Source: Prevotella sp. P5-108 (GTDB lineage: Bacteria > Bacteroidota > Bacteroidia > Bacteroidales > Bacteroidaceae). Taken from it: a DNA stretch of 34,829 nt. Where the stretch lies: NCBI RefSeq assembly GCF_002251385.1, contig NZ_NPJJ01000049.1, forward strand, positions 1 to 34,829, in the 5' to 3' direction. The position numbers and the translations under genes were made by a program. The notes beneath the pieces are model-generated. The model did not search any database. It was not told the origin of the DNA and was given only the letters and a program-made list of their open reading frames with translations. Below, in pieces: positions 8,234 to 17,900 of this stretch. Position 1 is the first letter of the stretch, and every line of letters begins with the position of its first letter.

Positions 8234-9427
8234 TCATTTGAGTTTGCCAAGCGCAGCCTTAATGCGTCCCATGGCCGTGCGAATATTTTCATCGCTGGTG
8301 GCGTAACTCATTCTGAAGCAATCGGAATCACCGAAAGCATCGCCACCGACAGTAGCTACATGGGCTTCTTCGAGCAGATACATGGCCAGGTCGGTAGAAC
8401 TGTTGATGACGCGCGTGCCGTCGCTCTTTCCGAAGAAGCTGCTGCACTTGGGGAAGAGGTAGAAAGCGCCTTGCGGACAGTTGACCTCGAGGCCAGGGAT
8501 ATCTTTGGCCAGGTCGACGATAAGGTTGCGACGACGCTCAAACGCCTTCCGCATTTCCTCTACGCAACTCTGAGGCGAATCATAGGCAGCTTCAGCCGCT
8601 TTCTGGCTTACCGAACATGGGCCGCTGGTGTATTGGCCCTGCAACTTGTTGCATCCCTTGACTATCCATTCGGGGGCAGCGATGTAACCGATACGCCAGC
8701 CGGTCATGGCATAGGCTTTGGACACGCCGTTGACGATGATGCAACGCTCCTGCATGCCTTCAAACTGAGCAATGCTCTCATGATGTCCGGTATAGTTGAT
8801 ATGCTCGTAGATTTCATCAGCCAGAACATAGACGCCGTCGTGGCGCAGTATCACTTCTGCCAATTCCCGCAGTTCTTCACGCGAATAGACGCTTCCTGTA
8901 GGATTGCTTGGCGAGCAGAGTATGAGCAGGCGGGTCTTGGGAGTGATGGCCTGCTCGAGTTGCTGGGCAGTCATTTTGAAGTCCTGTTCAAATCCAGTGT
9001 TCACGATGACCGGTTCGCCGTCGGCCATCTTGACCATCTGCGGATAACTTACCCAGTAGGGAGCCGGGATGATGACCTCGTCTCCCTTGTTGACGAGCGC
9101 CATGACCGTATTGCACACACCCTGCTTGGCGCCGTTTGACACCGATATCTGGGCAGGCGTGTAGTCAAGTCCGTTCTCGCGCTTGAGCTTTCGCACAATG
9201 GCTTCCCTGAGCGAGGCATAGCCCGCCACAGGCGAATAGCGCGAATAGTTGTCATCGATAGCCTTCTTGGCAGCTTCCTTGATGTGGTCGGGAGTGTTAA
9301 AGTCTGGTTCTCCGACACTGAGATTGATGACATCAATGCCTTGGGCCTTCATCTCGCTACTTTTCTGCGACATCGCCAGCGTAGCCGATGGAGCCAGGCG
9401 ATTGATACAATCTGACAAATTAATCAT
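8234..9427 (-). CDS. PLP-dependent class I/II aminotransferase (aspartate aminotransferase type)
   Basis: The 397-aa product is a fold-type I aminotransferase. Visible features are 'INLSVGEPDFNTP', 'SNGAKQGVCNTVMALV', 'SPSNPTGSVYS' (PLP and substrate contacts), 'VLADEIYEHI', and the lysine motif 'NGVSKAYAMTGWRIGYI' whose Lys forms the Schiff base. Close relatives are annotated as aspartate aminotransferase (AspC/AspB group Ib); exact substrates cannot be read from sequence. Length is normal. A possible promoter is TTTG (9473-9476) with a TATATAAG-like box 18 bp on (9447-9454), so it may be transcribed separately from ribBA 97 bp upstream. Confidence 0.85.
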   Translation of the reverse strand: MINLSDCINRLAPSATLAMSQKSSEMKAQGIDVINLSVGEPDFNTPDHIKEAAKKAIDDNYSRYSPVAGYASLREAIVRKLKRENGLDYTPAQISVSNGAKQGVCNTVMALVNKGDEVIIPAPYWVSYPQMVKMADGEPVIVNTGFEQDFKMTAQQLEQAITPKTRLLILCSPSNPTGSVYSREELRELAEVILRHDGVYVLADEIYEHINYTGHHESIAQFEGMQERCIIVNGVSKAYAMTGWRIGYIAAPEWIVKGCNKLQGQYTSGPCSVSQKAAEAAYDSPQSCVEEMRKAFERRRNLIVDLAKDIPGLEVNCPQGAFYLFPKCSSFFGKSDGTRVINSSTDLAMYLLEEAHVATVGGDAFGDSDCFRMSYATSDENIRTAMGRIKAALGKLK

Positions 9428-9524
9428 AATATACTTTTTAACGTTCTTATATAGGCTGTTCTATATTATTGCAAACAACCCGGCCGCGGCCTACCCTATC
9501 CCATCTACGGTGATTTAACCTATA

Positions 9525-10736
9525 TTATTTGAGATGCAGGGTGTGACCCATGCGGTCGCGCTTGGTCTTGAGATAACGCTCGTTGTAAATATTGGGGGTA
9601 ATCTCGATGGGCACATTCTCCACGATTTCGAGTCCGTAGGCCTCCAGACCCACACGCTTCACGGGATTGTTGGTGAGCAGACGCATCTTGTGGACATTGA
9701 GATGACGCAGCATCTGCGCGCCGCAACCATAGTCGCGCTCGTCGGGCTTGAAACCGAGATGCACATTGGCATCCACCGTGTCATACCCCTCCTCCTGCAG
9801 TTTGTAGGCAGCTATCTTATTCATCAGTCCGATACCGCGACCTTCCTGCTGCATGTAGATGAGCACGCCTTTACCTTCACGATCTATCATCTGCATGGCC
9901 TTGTGCAGCTGTTCGCCGCAGTCGCAGCGCTTGCTGCCCAGGATATCGCCGGTGGCGCACGATGAGTGCACTCTCACCAGTATGGGCTCGTCCGGACGCC
10001 ACTCTCCCTTGACGAGAGCCATGTGTTCCAGACCGTTACTCTGCTGACGGAAGGGGATGAGTTTGAAGTCGCCATACTCGGTAGGCATCTCCACCTCGTC
10101 GCCCACCTCGATAATCGACTCCTTGGTGAGTCTGTAGGCGATAAGGTCCTTGATAGACACGATGCGCATGCCCCACTCTTCTGCCATCTTGCACAACTCG
10201 GGCATGCGAGCCATCGTTCCGTCTTCGTTCATGATTTCCATGAGTGCGCCGGCGGGATAGAGACCTGCCAGTTTGCACAAATCGATGGCCGCTTCGGTAT
10301 GGCCACTACGGCGCAGCACGCCGTTGTCCTGGGCGTAGAGGGGATTGATATGGCCGGGACGGCCAAAGGTCTGCGGAGTCGATGCGGGGTCAGCCAGAGC
10401 CTGTATGGTGGCGGCTCGATCATGTGCCGACACGCCTGTGCTACAGCCCTCCAGCTTGTCTATCGTTACCGTAAACGGCGTGCCAAGCATCGAGGTATTG
10501 TCAGAGACCTGATGGGGCAGGTCCAGTTCTTCACAACGGCTGATGGTGATGGGGGCACAGAGCACGCCGCGGGCATGCTTGAGCATGAAGTTCACCTTCT
10601 CGGGTGTTATCTTTTCGGCGGCGATAATCAGGTCGCCTTCATTCTCGCGGTCTTCATCGTCGACCACAATCACAAATTTACCTTCGGCAAAGTCCTTGAC
10701 GGCTGCCTCTATATTATCTATGTTGAAATCAGTCAT
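9525..10736 (-). CDS. ribBA: Bifunctional DHBP synthase / GTP cyclohydrolase II (riboflavin synthesis)
   Basis: The 403-aa fusion catalyses the two entry reactions of riboflavin synthesis. The N-terminal half (about 1-205) is 3,4-dihydroxy-2-butanone-4-phosphate synthase: '[17 protein letters not shown]' and '[13 protein letters not shown]'. The C-terminal half is GTP cyclohydrolase II: '[21 protein letters not shown]' with its zinc cysteines, '[13 protein letters not shown]', and '[17 protein letters not shown]'. Length is normal for RibBA. It starts 42 bp after the LptF/LptG-type gene, so the two may be co-transcribed. No FMN-riboswitch-like leader fits in that gap. Confidence 0.95.
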   Translation of the reverse strand: MTDFNIDNIEAAVKDFAEGKFVIVVDDEDRENEGDLIIAAEKITPEKVNFMLKHARGVLCAPITISRCEELDLPHQVSDNTSMLGTPFTVTIDKLEGCSTGVSAHDRAATIQALADPASTPQTFGRPGHINPLYAQDNGVLRRSGHTEAAIDLCKLAGLYPAGALMEIMNEDGTMARMPELCKMAEEWGMRIVSIKDLIAYRLTKESIIEVGDEVEMPTEYGDFKLIPFRQQSNGLEHMALVKGEWRPDEPILVRVHSSCATGDILGSKRCDCGEQLHKAMQMIDREGKGVLIYMQQEGRGIGLMNKIAAYKLQEEGYDTVDANVHLGFKPDERDYGCGAQMLRHLNVHKMRLLTNNPVKRVGLEAYGLEIVENVPIEITPNIYNERYLKTKRDRMGHTLHLK

Positions 10737-10778
10737 AATCTTGGTTCTTGTCTGAGTGATTACACCTTATTATATATA

Positions 10779-12677
10779 TTATACTATCTTCTCTATTCTC
10801 GATATGATGTTGGCATTGGCCTGCTGGATGTCGCGCAGATCATTGAACAGACGGATGCGGAACTGCCACATGCGAATGTACAGAAACAGGCCCAGGGGCA
10901 GACACAGCGCAGCCAGAATGTTGAGCCATCGGCGCTCGAAGGGGCGCGTATGGGCCTTGGTGGCGATGTAGGGATAGAAGTTCATCTCGTTGATGATTAC
11001 CACATCGCGCGTGTTGGACAGGTCTTCGATTACCTCTTCCAGTCGGGCATTGATTTTCTCTATGGCGTGGTCGGGCGAGTACTTGAAGAACACCTTTATC
11101 ACGTTGGGCGCCGAGCGCAGACGGTGACGACGCGAGTATTCCAGTATCTCCCGGCTTATCTGCGCCAGTTTCTCGGCATCGCCGCGATAGTCGGGCTCGT
11201 CTACGATAACCTCCTTCATGGGCACATGGCGCTTCAGGCGCAGACCCAGCACGCGCATGGCCAGACTGCGCCACAGGTCGAGGTTGAACACCATTGAGTC
11301 GTGCGAAGCCTTGTAGGTGACAAATGCCGCCGTGGGGATGAGCACCACCGGCGCAAGTGCCGTGCCATACCATATTGACCATATTCCCGAACGTGCCATC
11401 TTATATCCCGTGCTGTCCAGGATGTAGTAGATGATATACACAAACACCGACACGATGATGGGGATACCCAGACCACCCTTGCGGATGATGGTGCCGAGCG
11501 GCGCACCGATGAAGAAGAATATCAGACACGACAGGGCGAGGGCAAACTTCTTGATAGACTCGAGCTTGTGCTCGCGTATCAGTCGGTCACCGTCATTGGT
11601 TATCAGTTTCTTGAAGTCCAAGTCCACCTTGGCGCTCTGCACATCAGAGAGAGCGCTGTTCACCATATTCTTGCGAGCGTCGGGCGAGAGTTTGGCACAC
11701 ACGGAGTCAAAGTCCACCGACTGGCTCTTGATAATCTTTGCCACAGCCAGCCGCTGGTGGGGTGTGATGCTGTCCTGGCGGTAGTAGGTCATGCGGGCAT
11801 AGTCCATATAGTCGGCGCCCACACTGTCGTAGTGCAGCGTGAGCGAGTCCTTGCCGCGCTGAAGCTCGGCCAGACTCTTGCCCTTGGCATTGTTGGACAG
11901 ACTGGAGGCATCCATCAGACTGAAGTCGCCGTCAAAGTCGAGCACGATGCGCTTGGCGGTAAACGTCTCGCGGCGGTAAGGCACCGAGGCGGCATCGCCG
12001 AAGCTCTGGGTCTGCATATTCTCAAACCACTCACCGCTCCACAACGTGAGCAGCAGGTGTTTCTTCTCTGCCGTTGACTGCAGCATACCCGAGTCGGCCA
12101 GGATGATGGCATGGTCTTCATAGCTGGCCGTCATGCGGTAAATCATGATGCCATAGAGCTTACCGGTCTTCATGTCCTTCTTCTGCACATAGAGGTTGCA
12201 GTTGGGGATGCCGCTATAGAAGATGCCTTCGGGTATCTCCAGTTCAGGGCTCTTCTGCTTTACCGAGATAAACAGCTGGGCCATCTTCTGGTTGGCTATA
12301 GGGCCTATTTGGTTCTGGAATATGAAGCTCACGCCGGTGGTGACCACTGCAAAGACGATGAGCGACCTGAAGGTCTGCATCAGCGAGATTCCCGCAGCCT
12401 TGATGGCCGTGAGCTCACTGCTCTCGCCCAAGTTGCCAAAAGTGATAAGCGAAGAAAGCAACAGTGCCAGCGGAAGCGCCTGGGGTACGAACATCAGGCC
12501 CATATACCAGAACAGCTGACCCATAATGTCGAGAGTCAGACCCTTGCCTATCAGTTCGTCTACAAACTTCCACAGAAACTGCATCATCAGAACAAAGAGG
12601 CTGATGCAGAACGTACCGCAGAAGAGCAGGCTGAATTGCCTGAGGATGAATATATCTAATTTCTTTATTCGCAGCAT
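10779..12677 (-). CDS. LptF/LptG (YjgP/YjgQ) family LPS-export permease
   Basis: The 632-aa protein has the family layout: an N-terminal membrane segment (MLRIKKLDIFILRQFSLLF), two more by residue 110 including 'LPLALLLSSLITFGNLGESSEL', a periplasmic beta-rich domain, and C-terminal membrane segments from about residue 385 ('FALALSCLIFFFIGAPLGTIIRKGGLG'). LptF and LptG form the inner-membrane core of the LptB2FGC transporter that extracts lipopolysaccharide. Bacteroidota copies are often long, single proteins like this one, with extra C-terminal sequence (about 500-632) ending in further hydrophobic segments. I cannot decide between LptF and LptG from sequence alone. Confidence 0.87.
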   Translation of the reverse strand: MLRIKKLDIFILRQFSLLFCGTFCISLFVLMMQFLWKFVDELIGKGLTLDIMGQLFWYMGLMFVPQALPLALLLSSLITFGNLGESSELTAIKAAGISLMQTFRSLIVFAVVTTGVSFIFQNQIGPIANQKMAQLFISVKQKSPELEIPEGIFYSGIPNCNLYVQKKDMKTGKLYGIMIYRMTASYEDHAIILADSGMLQSTAEKKHLLLTLWSGEWFENMQTQSFGDAASVPYRRETFTAKRIVLDFDGDFSLMDASSLSNNAKGKSLAELQRGKDSLTLHYDSVGADYMDYARMTYYRQDSITPHQRLAVAKIIKSQSVDFDSVCAKLSPDARKNMVNSALSDVQSAKVDLDFKKLITNDGDRLIREHKLESIKKFALALSCLIFFFIGAPLGTIIRKGGLGIPIIVSVFVYIIYYILDSTGYKMARSGIWSIWYGTALAPVVLIPTAAFVTYKASHDSMVFNLDLWRSLAMRVLGLRLKRHVPMKEVIVDEPDYRGDAEKLAQISREILEYSRRHRLRSAPNVIKVFFKYSPDHAIEKINARLEEVIEDLSNTRDVVIINEMNFYPYIATKAHTRPFERRWLNILAALCLPLGLFLYIRMWQFRIRLFNDLRDIQQANANIISRIEKIV

Positions 12678-12720
12678 AATGTACGTGGTGACTATATACG
12701 CGTGTACATAATTTTGAGTG

Positions 12721-12728
12721 CAAAGTTA
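12721..12728 (-). promoter_or_regulatory. -7 box for the LptF/LptG-type gene
   Basis: The minus strand reads TAACTTTG, a consensus -7 element, 44 bp before the ATG at 12677. The -33 region is AT-rich without a clear TTTG. It is divergent from the tRNA-Met promoter; the rest of the 12678-12914 gap holds only these two promoters and a GC-rich patch (12772-12825). Confidence 0.55.
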
Positions 12729-12864
12729 GCATAAATTATTCATATTCTCCTTATTTTTTCACTTTTTATTACTGCCGCCGCCGCTTTTGCGTCCATCCGA
12801 GGAGGCGCCGGAAGGCGTCGCAACAAAAAAAACATAGGAAAAGAGACAAAAAGTGTCCGAAAAT

Positions 12865-12895
12865 TTTGCAAGCACGAAAATTTTCACTACCTTTG
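12865..12895 (+). promoter_or_regulatory. Promoter of tRNA-Met
   Basis: TTTG (12865-12868), a 19-bp spacer and TACCTTTG (12888-12895) form a full consensus Bacteroidota sigma-70-type promoter, 20 bp before the mature tRNA. Confidence 0.85.
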
Positions 12896-12914
12896 CACCC
12901 GCAATCGCACAAAT

Positions 12915-12988
12915 GGCGGGATAGCTCAGCTGGTTAGAGCGTCGGATTCATAATCCGGAGGTCGTGGGTTCGGGTCCCACCCCCGCTA
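12915..12988 (+). tRNA. tRNA-Met (anticodon CAT)
   Basis: A full cloverleaf can be drawn: acceptor GGCGGGA/CCCCGCT, D-stem GCTC/GAGC, anticodon stem TCGGA/TCCGG around TTCATAA, T-arm GTGGG-TTCGGGT-CCCAC, discriminator A. No CCA is encoded. The anticodon stem lacks the three consecutive G-C pairs of an initiator tRNA, so this is elongator Met or an Ile2 (CAT) tRNA. The acceptor stem has a G1-U72 wobble and an A7-C66 mismatch. Confidence 0.92.
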
Positions 12989-12990
12989 CT

Positions 12991-13030
12991 GCAAAAGGAG
13001 TTACGAAGACTATCGTAACTCCTTTTGCTT
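12991..13030 (+). terminator. Hairpin terminator after tRNA-Met
   Basis: A 16-bp perfect stem (12991-13006 with 13013-13028) with a 6-nt loop begins just after the tRNA. The T run after it is short (TTTATG), but the stem is very stable and starts and ends in A/T-rich arms, so it could act in both directions. Confidence 0.75.
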
Positions 13031-13074
13031 TATGTGGGAAAACGATGGAAATTAATAAGATTTTCAGGATTTCC

Positions 13075-13106
13075 CTTGCTAATCCCAACGAATATCCTTA
13101 TTTTTG
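13075..13106 (+). promoter_or_regulatory. Promoter of the DUF3791/DUF3990 cassette
   Basis: CTTG (13075-13078), a 20-bp spacer and TATTTTTG (13099-13106) match the Bacteroidota pattern. The start site would be about 10 nt before ATG 13122. The cassette therefore has its own promoter after the tRNA terminator. Confidence 0.65.
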
Positions 13107-13121
13107 CACAAAAGACTGGAT

Positions 13122-13337
13122 ATGAATTCAGAAACATTGGACTTTGTAATATTCTGCGTCTCAAGCGTAGCGGAGAGGATGAAGATGAGCGCACGCGATG
13201 TTTATCGCAAGATGAGCGAATCGGGGATTATCAGCAATTACATAATCCCATGTTATGACGTGCTCCACACGTTCTCGAAGCAGTATATCACCGACGATCT
13301 CATATCCGTGATGAAGGAGAAAGGGGTTGTCGCATGA
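13122..13337 (+). CDS. DUF3791-like small protein (cassette gene 1)
   Basis: From ATG 13122 the product is 71 aa. 'DFVIFCVSSVAERMKMSARDVYRKM', 'SGIISNYIIPCYDVLHT' and 'YITDDLISVMKEKGV' match what I know of DUF3791 proteins, which are small and all-helical. The upstream TTG at 13104 in the same frame overlaps the promoter, so ATG 13122 is the better start. Its stop overlaps the DUF3990 start as ATGA, showing translational coupling. In other genomes such proteins accompany DUF3990; a role as partner or antidote of that ADP-ribosyltransferase-like protein is an inference. Confidence 0.75.
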   Translation: MNSETLDFVIFCVSSVAERMKMSARDVYRKMSESGIISNYIIPCYDVLHTFSKQYITDDLISVMKEKGVVA

Positions 13338-13807
13338 TTACGTTGTACCATTCCTCCCGGGTAGTTGTCGATAAGCCCGACATCCTTCACTCCCGTGAGA
13401 GCCTTGACTTCGGAAAAGGCTTTTACCTTACTCGCTTACGGTCTCAGGCTGACAAATACGCCGAGAGATTCATAAGACTCTATAATTCTGCCGTTCTCAA
13501 CATTTATCATTTTGACGAGAACCTGGAAGGCTTTACATCCCATGTCTTTGAAAAGTATGACGGCGACTGGATTGATTACATTGTTGCATGCCGGAGGCTT
13601 CAAGGCCATACACTGTATGACATAATCGAAGGTGGTATAGCCGACGATAAGGTTTACAACACCGTTGACCTGTACATGCAGGGTATATATACCAAAGAGC
13701 AGGCTCTTGACATGCTGATTTACAAGAAACCGAACAACCAAATATGCATTACGAGCCAAGAACTTCTTGACAGAAACCTGCATTATGTCAAATCTATAAT
13801 ACTATAA
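13334..13807 (+). CDS. DUF3990 protein, ADP-ribosyltransferase-like (cassette gene 2)
   Basis: The 157-aa product begins 'MITLYHSSRVVVDKPDI' and continues 'SLDFGKGFYLTRLRSQAD', 'GIADDKVYNTVDLY' and 'NQICITSQELLDRNLHY'. This is the DUF3990 pattern, which is placed in the ADP-ribosyltransferase superfamily. By that comparison His6 and Tyr31 would be NAD-contact residues; the usual glutamate position near the end reads Ser-Gln-Glu (141-143). The gene overlaps the preceding DUF3791-like gene by 4 bp and is followed after 4 bp by a second small gene. A toxin or regulator that modifies a target with ADP-ribose, held by two small partners, is plausible but unproven. Confidence 0.8.
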   Translation: MITLYHSSRVVVDKPDILHSRESLDFGKGFYLTRLRSQADKYAERFIRLYNSAVLNIYHFDENLEGFTSHVFEKYDGDWIDYIVACRRLQGHTLYDIIEGGIADDKVYNTVDLYMQGIYTKEQALDMLIYKKPNNQICITSQELLDRNLHYVKSIIL

Positions 13808-13811
13808 TGTT

Positions 13812-14051
13812 ATGGAAACAAACAAGACTATCCTCCAGATGAAATATGGACGCATCGTCAAGGCATTCGCCAAGGAAGCTGGAATTTCCCTTGATGAGGC
13901 TCTTGACAAGTTCTACAACTCAAATACCTTTATCCTTATGGATGAGGGCATCGCCGATATGCAGACCATGAGCGACATCTACCTCACCGATGAACTTCTC
14001 ATAGAATACGGCTACAAGAAACAGCCCGGAACGGAAAAGACTGTGGCGTAA
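13812..14051 (+). CDS. Small helical protein, DUF3791-like (cassette gene 3)
   Basis: The 79-aa product includes 'ILQMKYGRIVKAFAKEAG', 'SLDEALDKFYNSNTFILM' and 'DIYLTDELLIEYGYK'. It resembles the second kind of small protein found with DUF3990 genes, with a predicted all-helical fold and no membrane segment. It starts 4 bp after the DUF3990 stop, so all three genes form one operon. I am confident of the association and less sure of the exact family name. Confidence 0.72.
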   Translation: METNKTILQMKYGRIVKAFAKEAGISLDEALDKFYNSNTFILMDEGIADMQTMSDIYLTDELLIEYGYKKQPGTEKTVA

Positions 14052-14317
14052 ATACATTTCCATAGGCTACACCTTAAACGCAGTTGACTTTGCCCAAATT
14101 GGGGCAAAACACTCTCCCAACAAGTTGTTGGTCAATTCTATTTTGATTTGTGCCACAGATTGTGGAACTATTGAAATTTGATGAGAATATAAAACGGGAG
14201 AAGGAGACCACATCCCCCTCTCCCTAAATCTTACAAGCATATTGCCTCAAAGATTTAATCCAAGACAAAGGCAATGCCTCCATCCATCATCTTGTCAACC
14301 TTATATCAACCGCCTAA

Positions 14318-14599
14318 ACCATTCAGGATTACCAGTTTGACGTCTGGATTTACTTCAACCCTGCCGGCAACACCGTGAGCGACGAGTATTTTCGCACGGA
14401 GAACATCAGACTGTGGCGGACGCAGACCCGTACGACCGTTTCCGACCGCGAGATAGAGGACTATATCTACATCTACTCCGCTGACGGACTCAAAACGCAC
14501 AAGTCATCCTGCTTCAAGGATATGGGAGACGACGCCTACCAGTTCCTCCTTTTCGCAAAGCTGTGGGAGAAGGCGCGCGACGAGATGAACGCCCCGTGA
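14318..14599 (+). pseudogene. Relic of an unrecognised protein gene
   Basis: After an in-frame TAA (14315-14317), a protein-like frame reads 'TIQDYQFDVWIYFNPAG', 'TVSDEYFRTENIRLWRTQT' and ends 'FLLFAKLWEKARDEMNAP'. Composition and codon use look like true coding sequence, but there is no ATG at the front (only GTG 14375), and the frame before the TAA is short. I do not recognise the family. It could be the C-terminal half of a disrupted gene or a small gene with a non-standard start. Confidence 0.4.
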
Positions 14600-14913
14600 C
14601 ACTACCCTACTAAGAACGACCAACAAGTAAAGGCCCTGCAGAAGATTTCTGACCAGGGTTGACCCCTTGCGAAACCACACGCGTAGATAACCACAACGCT
14701 GCCAACGCAAACCGCAATTATATACTTTTTGGCATTGAGAATTCTAAGGATAGATTACCGGCCGTGCCAAGAGGTATATAACCGACATAAATTGCGACTA
14801 ACACGATTTTTCCAGAACTTAAGAACTATATAAAGCAAATCATTACCTTTTGGCAAAAAAAGGAATGAGGCCTCCCTCCAGACGCAGCAATGGGGATTAA
14901 TACCGAACACCTA

Positions 14914-14950
14914 CAAAAAAGCATGCTACGAGTTATTCCGCAGCATGCTT
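14914..14950 (-). terminator. Terminator of the large secreted-protein gene
   Basis: Stem AAGCATGCT (14919-14927 with 14942-14950, perfect 9 bp) is followed on the minus strand by a run of T at 14914-14918, 24 bp after the stop codon. Confidence 0.85.
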
Positions 14951-14973
14951 TATTTATAAGTTTTTATCAGAGA

Positions 14974-17900
14974 TTACTTGACCATCACTTTCTTTCCGTT
15001 TATAATGTATAGGCCCTGTAAAGGTTTGTCCACCTTACGACCTTGCAAGTCGTATACTTTCTCATCAGAAGAGTCTACTGCAAGACCATTAATGCCCGTT
15101 TCAGTTGAGACCGTAACTGTCGATTGATTGTCAGCAGGATAAAATTCCTTTTCATCTGAAGTAGCCAAAACTATGCGCTCCATCTTAAGCACATAATCTC
15201 CGCTTGTTACATTTTTTTCTGCCTTCAACTTAATATTTACCACCGGACCGTTTGCTCCTTCTACATCTGTATTTGACAATGAGAACACTATCACGCGATA
15301 ACGACTTCCTTTGATTAGATTAGAGGTCAGTGAATGATCTACACATCTCGATGTAACCAAGGAAGCTGAATAGCGGACGGATCCGTTCTTATTCACTGTA
15401 CTGTCTATGGTAATACCCTTAGGAAGTACTATATCAAACTGGAAGCTACAGTAATTACCACTATTATCAAGATTGACTGGCAATGTTACTGAGTTTCCTG
15501 GAGCGACTGTAACGTTGTCACAATACATCCTGTCATCTGTAGTGCCGTCATTGGCAGCAGCCAAGACATTATAAGGCATCTTAACCAATGCAGGAGTTTT
15601 TACCTCTGCGAGCACATTTACGATGGCATTAACATCAGAAACATTAACTACTCCATTATTGTTCATATCTGCTGCCTCGAAACAAAAATTCTCTGATGGT
15701 TTCTCCACAATATAGTTTACTGTGCTATTCACATCAGCAAGAGAGACCTTCCCATCACTGTTAGCATCGCCCATTATAACTTCTTTGACATGGATAACGC
15801 CATTAGCATCCTGGCAGTAATATTCTTTTTCTGCTGCATCTGCCAAAACGATATTGCGGATACAGATATCGTAATCACCCTTCGTCACATCTCCTATGGT
15901 AATTGGGAGATAGACAAGAGCTCCACTCTTGCCAGAGAAATTATCATTGGCTATGGAGAACGCAATGATGCGGACAGCACCAGTACTTACCTTATTCGAT
16001 GTAATGGAGTGTGTATCTTCCTGCCTTCCTGCAAACTGAATATCATATTTGCCTTTGCTGTTCTTGGCAATATCCATACCTTCCGGCAAATAAACATCAA
16101 ACTGGAAACTGCAGACAGGGTCTTCATTATTGAGATAGACCGGATACATAATTGTCTTGTTCTTCTGTGCAGTCGTATCTTTCAACAGAATTGTGTCATT
16201 AACAGGAGCACAAACCGTAACAAGGGCTGAGTCAGAAAGATTTGTTCCGTCAGAAGAGGTTGCAAAGATGGTTGCCTTACCATTGCCCACACCTCTCACA
16301 ATACCATCCCTTACGGTAGCAACGCCCGTGTCAGAGGAAGACCAAGTCACCGTCTTGTCTGTTGCATCATCTGGCTTAACTATTGCTTTTAGTGTTACCA
16401 TCTGACCTTTCTTTAGAGTGAGGGACTTCTGATCCAAAGTAACACTCGAAACAAGACCATAAACCGTCATGTCAAGGGTTGGCCAACCCTCGTTTTCATC
16501 TATTTTCCAAACACGACTAAAGGACCATCCGAGTTTTTCGTATGTAGCTTTAGACTTCAGTTCCTCCTCTGTCTTGGCATATCCGTCAAGAATATTGTCA
16601 GTAACTTTTTTTGGAACGCCATTGACCGAAAGTATCATCGTGCTTAAAGCATAATTGTTCTGACCAGGTTCAACACCGCCTTCTGCAAAACCGCCAAGCA
16701 CACGAATGCTCCAGCCGCTCTTGTCGGTCACTTCAACCTTAGGATTACCAGCCACAATACCATTAATCGAAGCCGTCCATGAATTATACCCCACAGCACC
16801 AGCACCATATAACTTACTGTTTATGCGACCTTTGCAATAGCAATTGCTTACTTTTCCCATATTAAAAGCCACAAGGCCTGCAGCATAGCGGATTGATGTA
16901 GCATCGGCTGAAGAATAACAATTGACTATTTCCGCACCACTCTCATTCTCGCCAACAAGTCCACTGCCACAAGAACCATCCCCTGTCAGTGAAACAGCAC
17001 CACTTGCAAAAGAGCAATCAACACGCCCATAGTTTTTTCCCACCAGTGCACCCGCGATAGTACTTTGACCGCTTGCTTTGATATCTGAGTTCGCTTGCGA
17101 CTTGACAATTTCACCACTCTGTATTTCACCGGCAATACCTCCTAAAACAGCAGAAGCAGAATCCGACATTAAGATTCCGTCAAATTTCGAACTACTGATT
17201 TTCAGTTTGTCGGCCACACCTACTATACCACCGCTTCTCCTGGTACCATTGACAGTGCCCGAAGCAGTAACATTGTCGATTGTACCATTCGCAAAACGCC
17301 CGATGACAACCCCGGTATAATCACCGCCCTTCACTTCTTTACCTTCTGCCACTCTTACTGTAAGATTCTTGATATATCCATCCGGGAAGTTGGAGAATAA
17401 ACCGTTATAATCTGCAGTAGTATTACACCAAAGGCCAGACACGGTATGACCACCGCCATCAAAATATACAGCACTCAATCCATTCTTACCGATAGCAGGC
17501 CATCCTTCATCAGGATTATTCTGATTGATCCACTCAGTCAAGTCTACATCATTTTTCAATTTATAATAGCCTTTCTTGTAAACGCCTTGAAGGTCTGCCG
17601 CGGTATAAATCAGATATGGATCGGCCAAGGTACCGTTGCCCGGGTAACCGACAAATGTGTCGGTATATGGAGATTGCCATTTGCCGTCTACAACTGCATA
17701 TACCCTAACGGGATCGCCTGCTTGAAGAGCGGGGACAGAGAATGACCACGTATTACCACTGCAAACAACAGACGATTTATATACATCACCTATTTCTATA
17801 TAGACGGTTCCACCATCAATACTCTTTCCTTTTACAGTCGTTTCTTTTGAAACAAATTCTGATGTGATTCGAGGCGGCGCAGCCTGCCAAGGCTTGTATG

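Larger units (their letters stand above)
14052..14973. other. About 0.9 kb without an intact gene; decayed sequence
   Basis: The stretch holds small inverted repeats after the cassette (TTTGCCC/GGGCAAA at about 14089-14108, and CCACA/TGTGG near 14153), which may form a weak transcript end. It also holds a protein relic (14318-14599) and, at its right edge, the terminator of the large secreted-protein gene. No transposase or integrase is seen. It looks like a graveyard beside the tRNA-Met cassette. Confidence 0.5.

Noticed and set aside
9966..11297. 443-aa plus-strand frame
   Set aside because: It is antisense to ribBA and the LptF/LptG-type gene, both clear homologues on the other strand.
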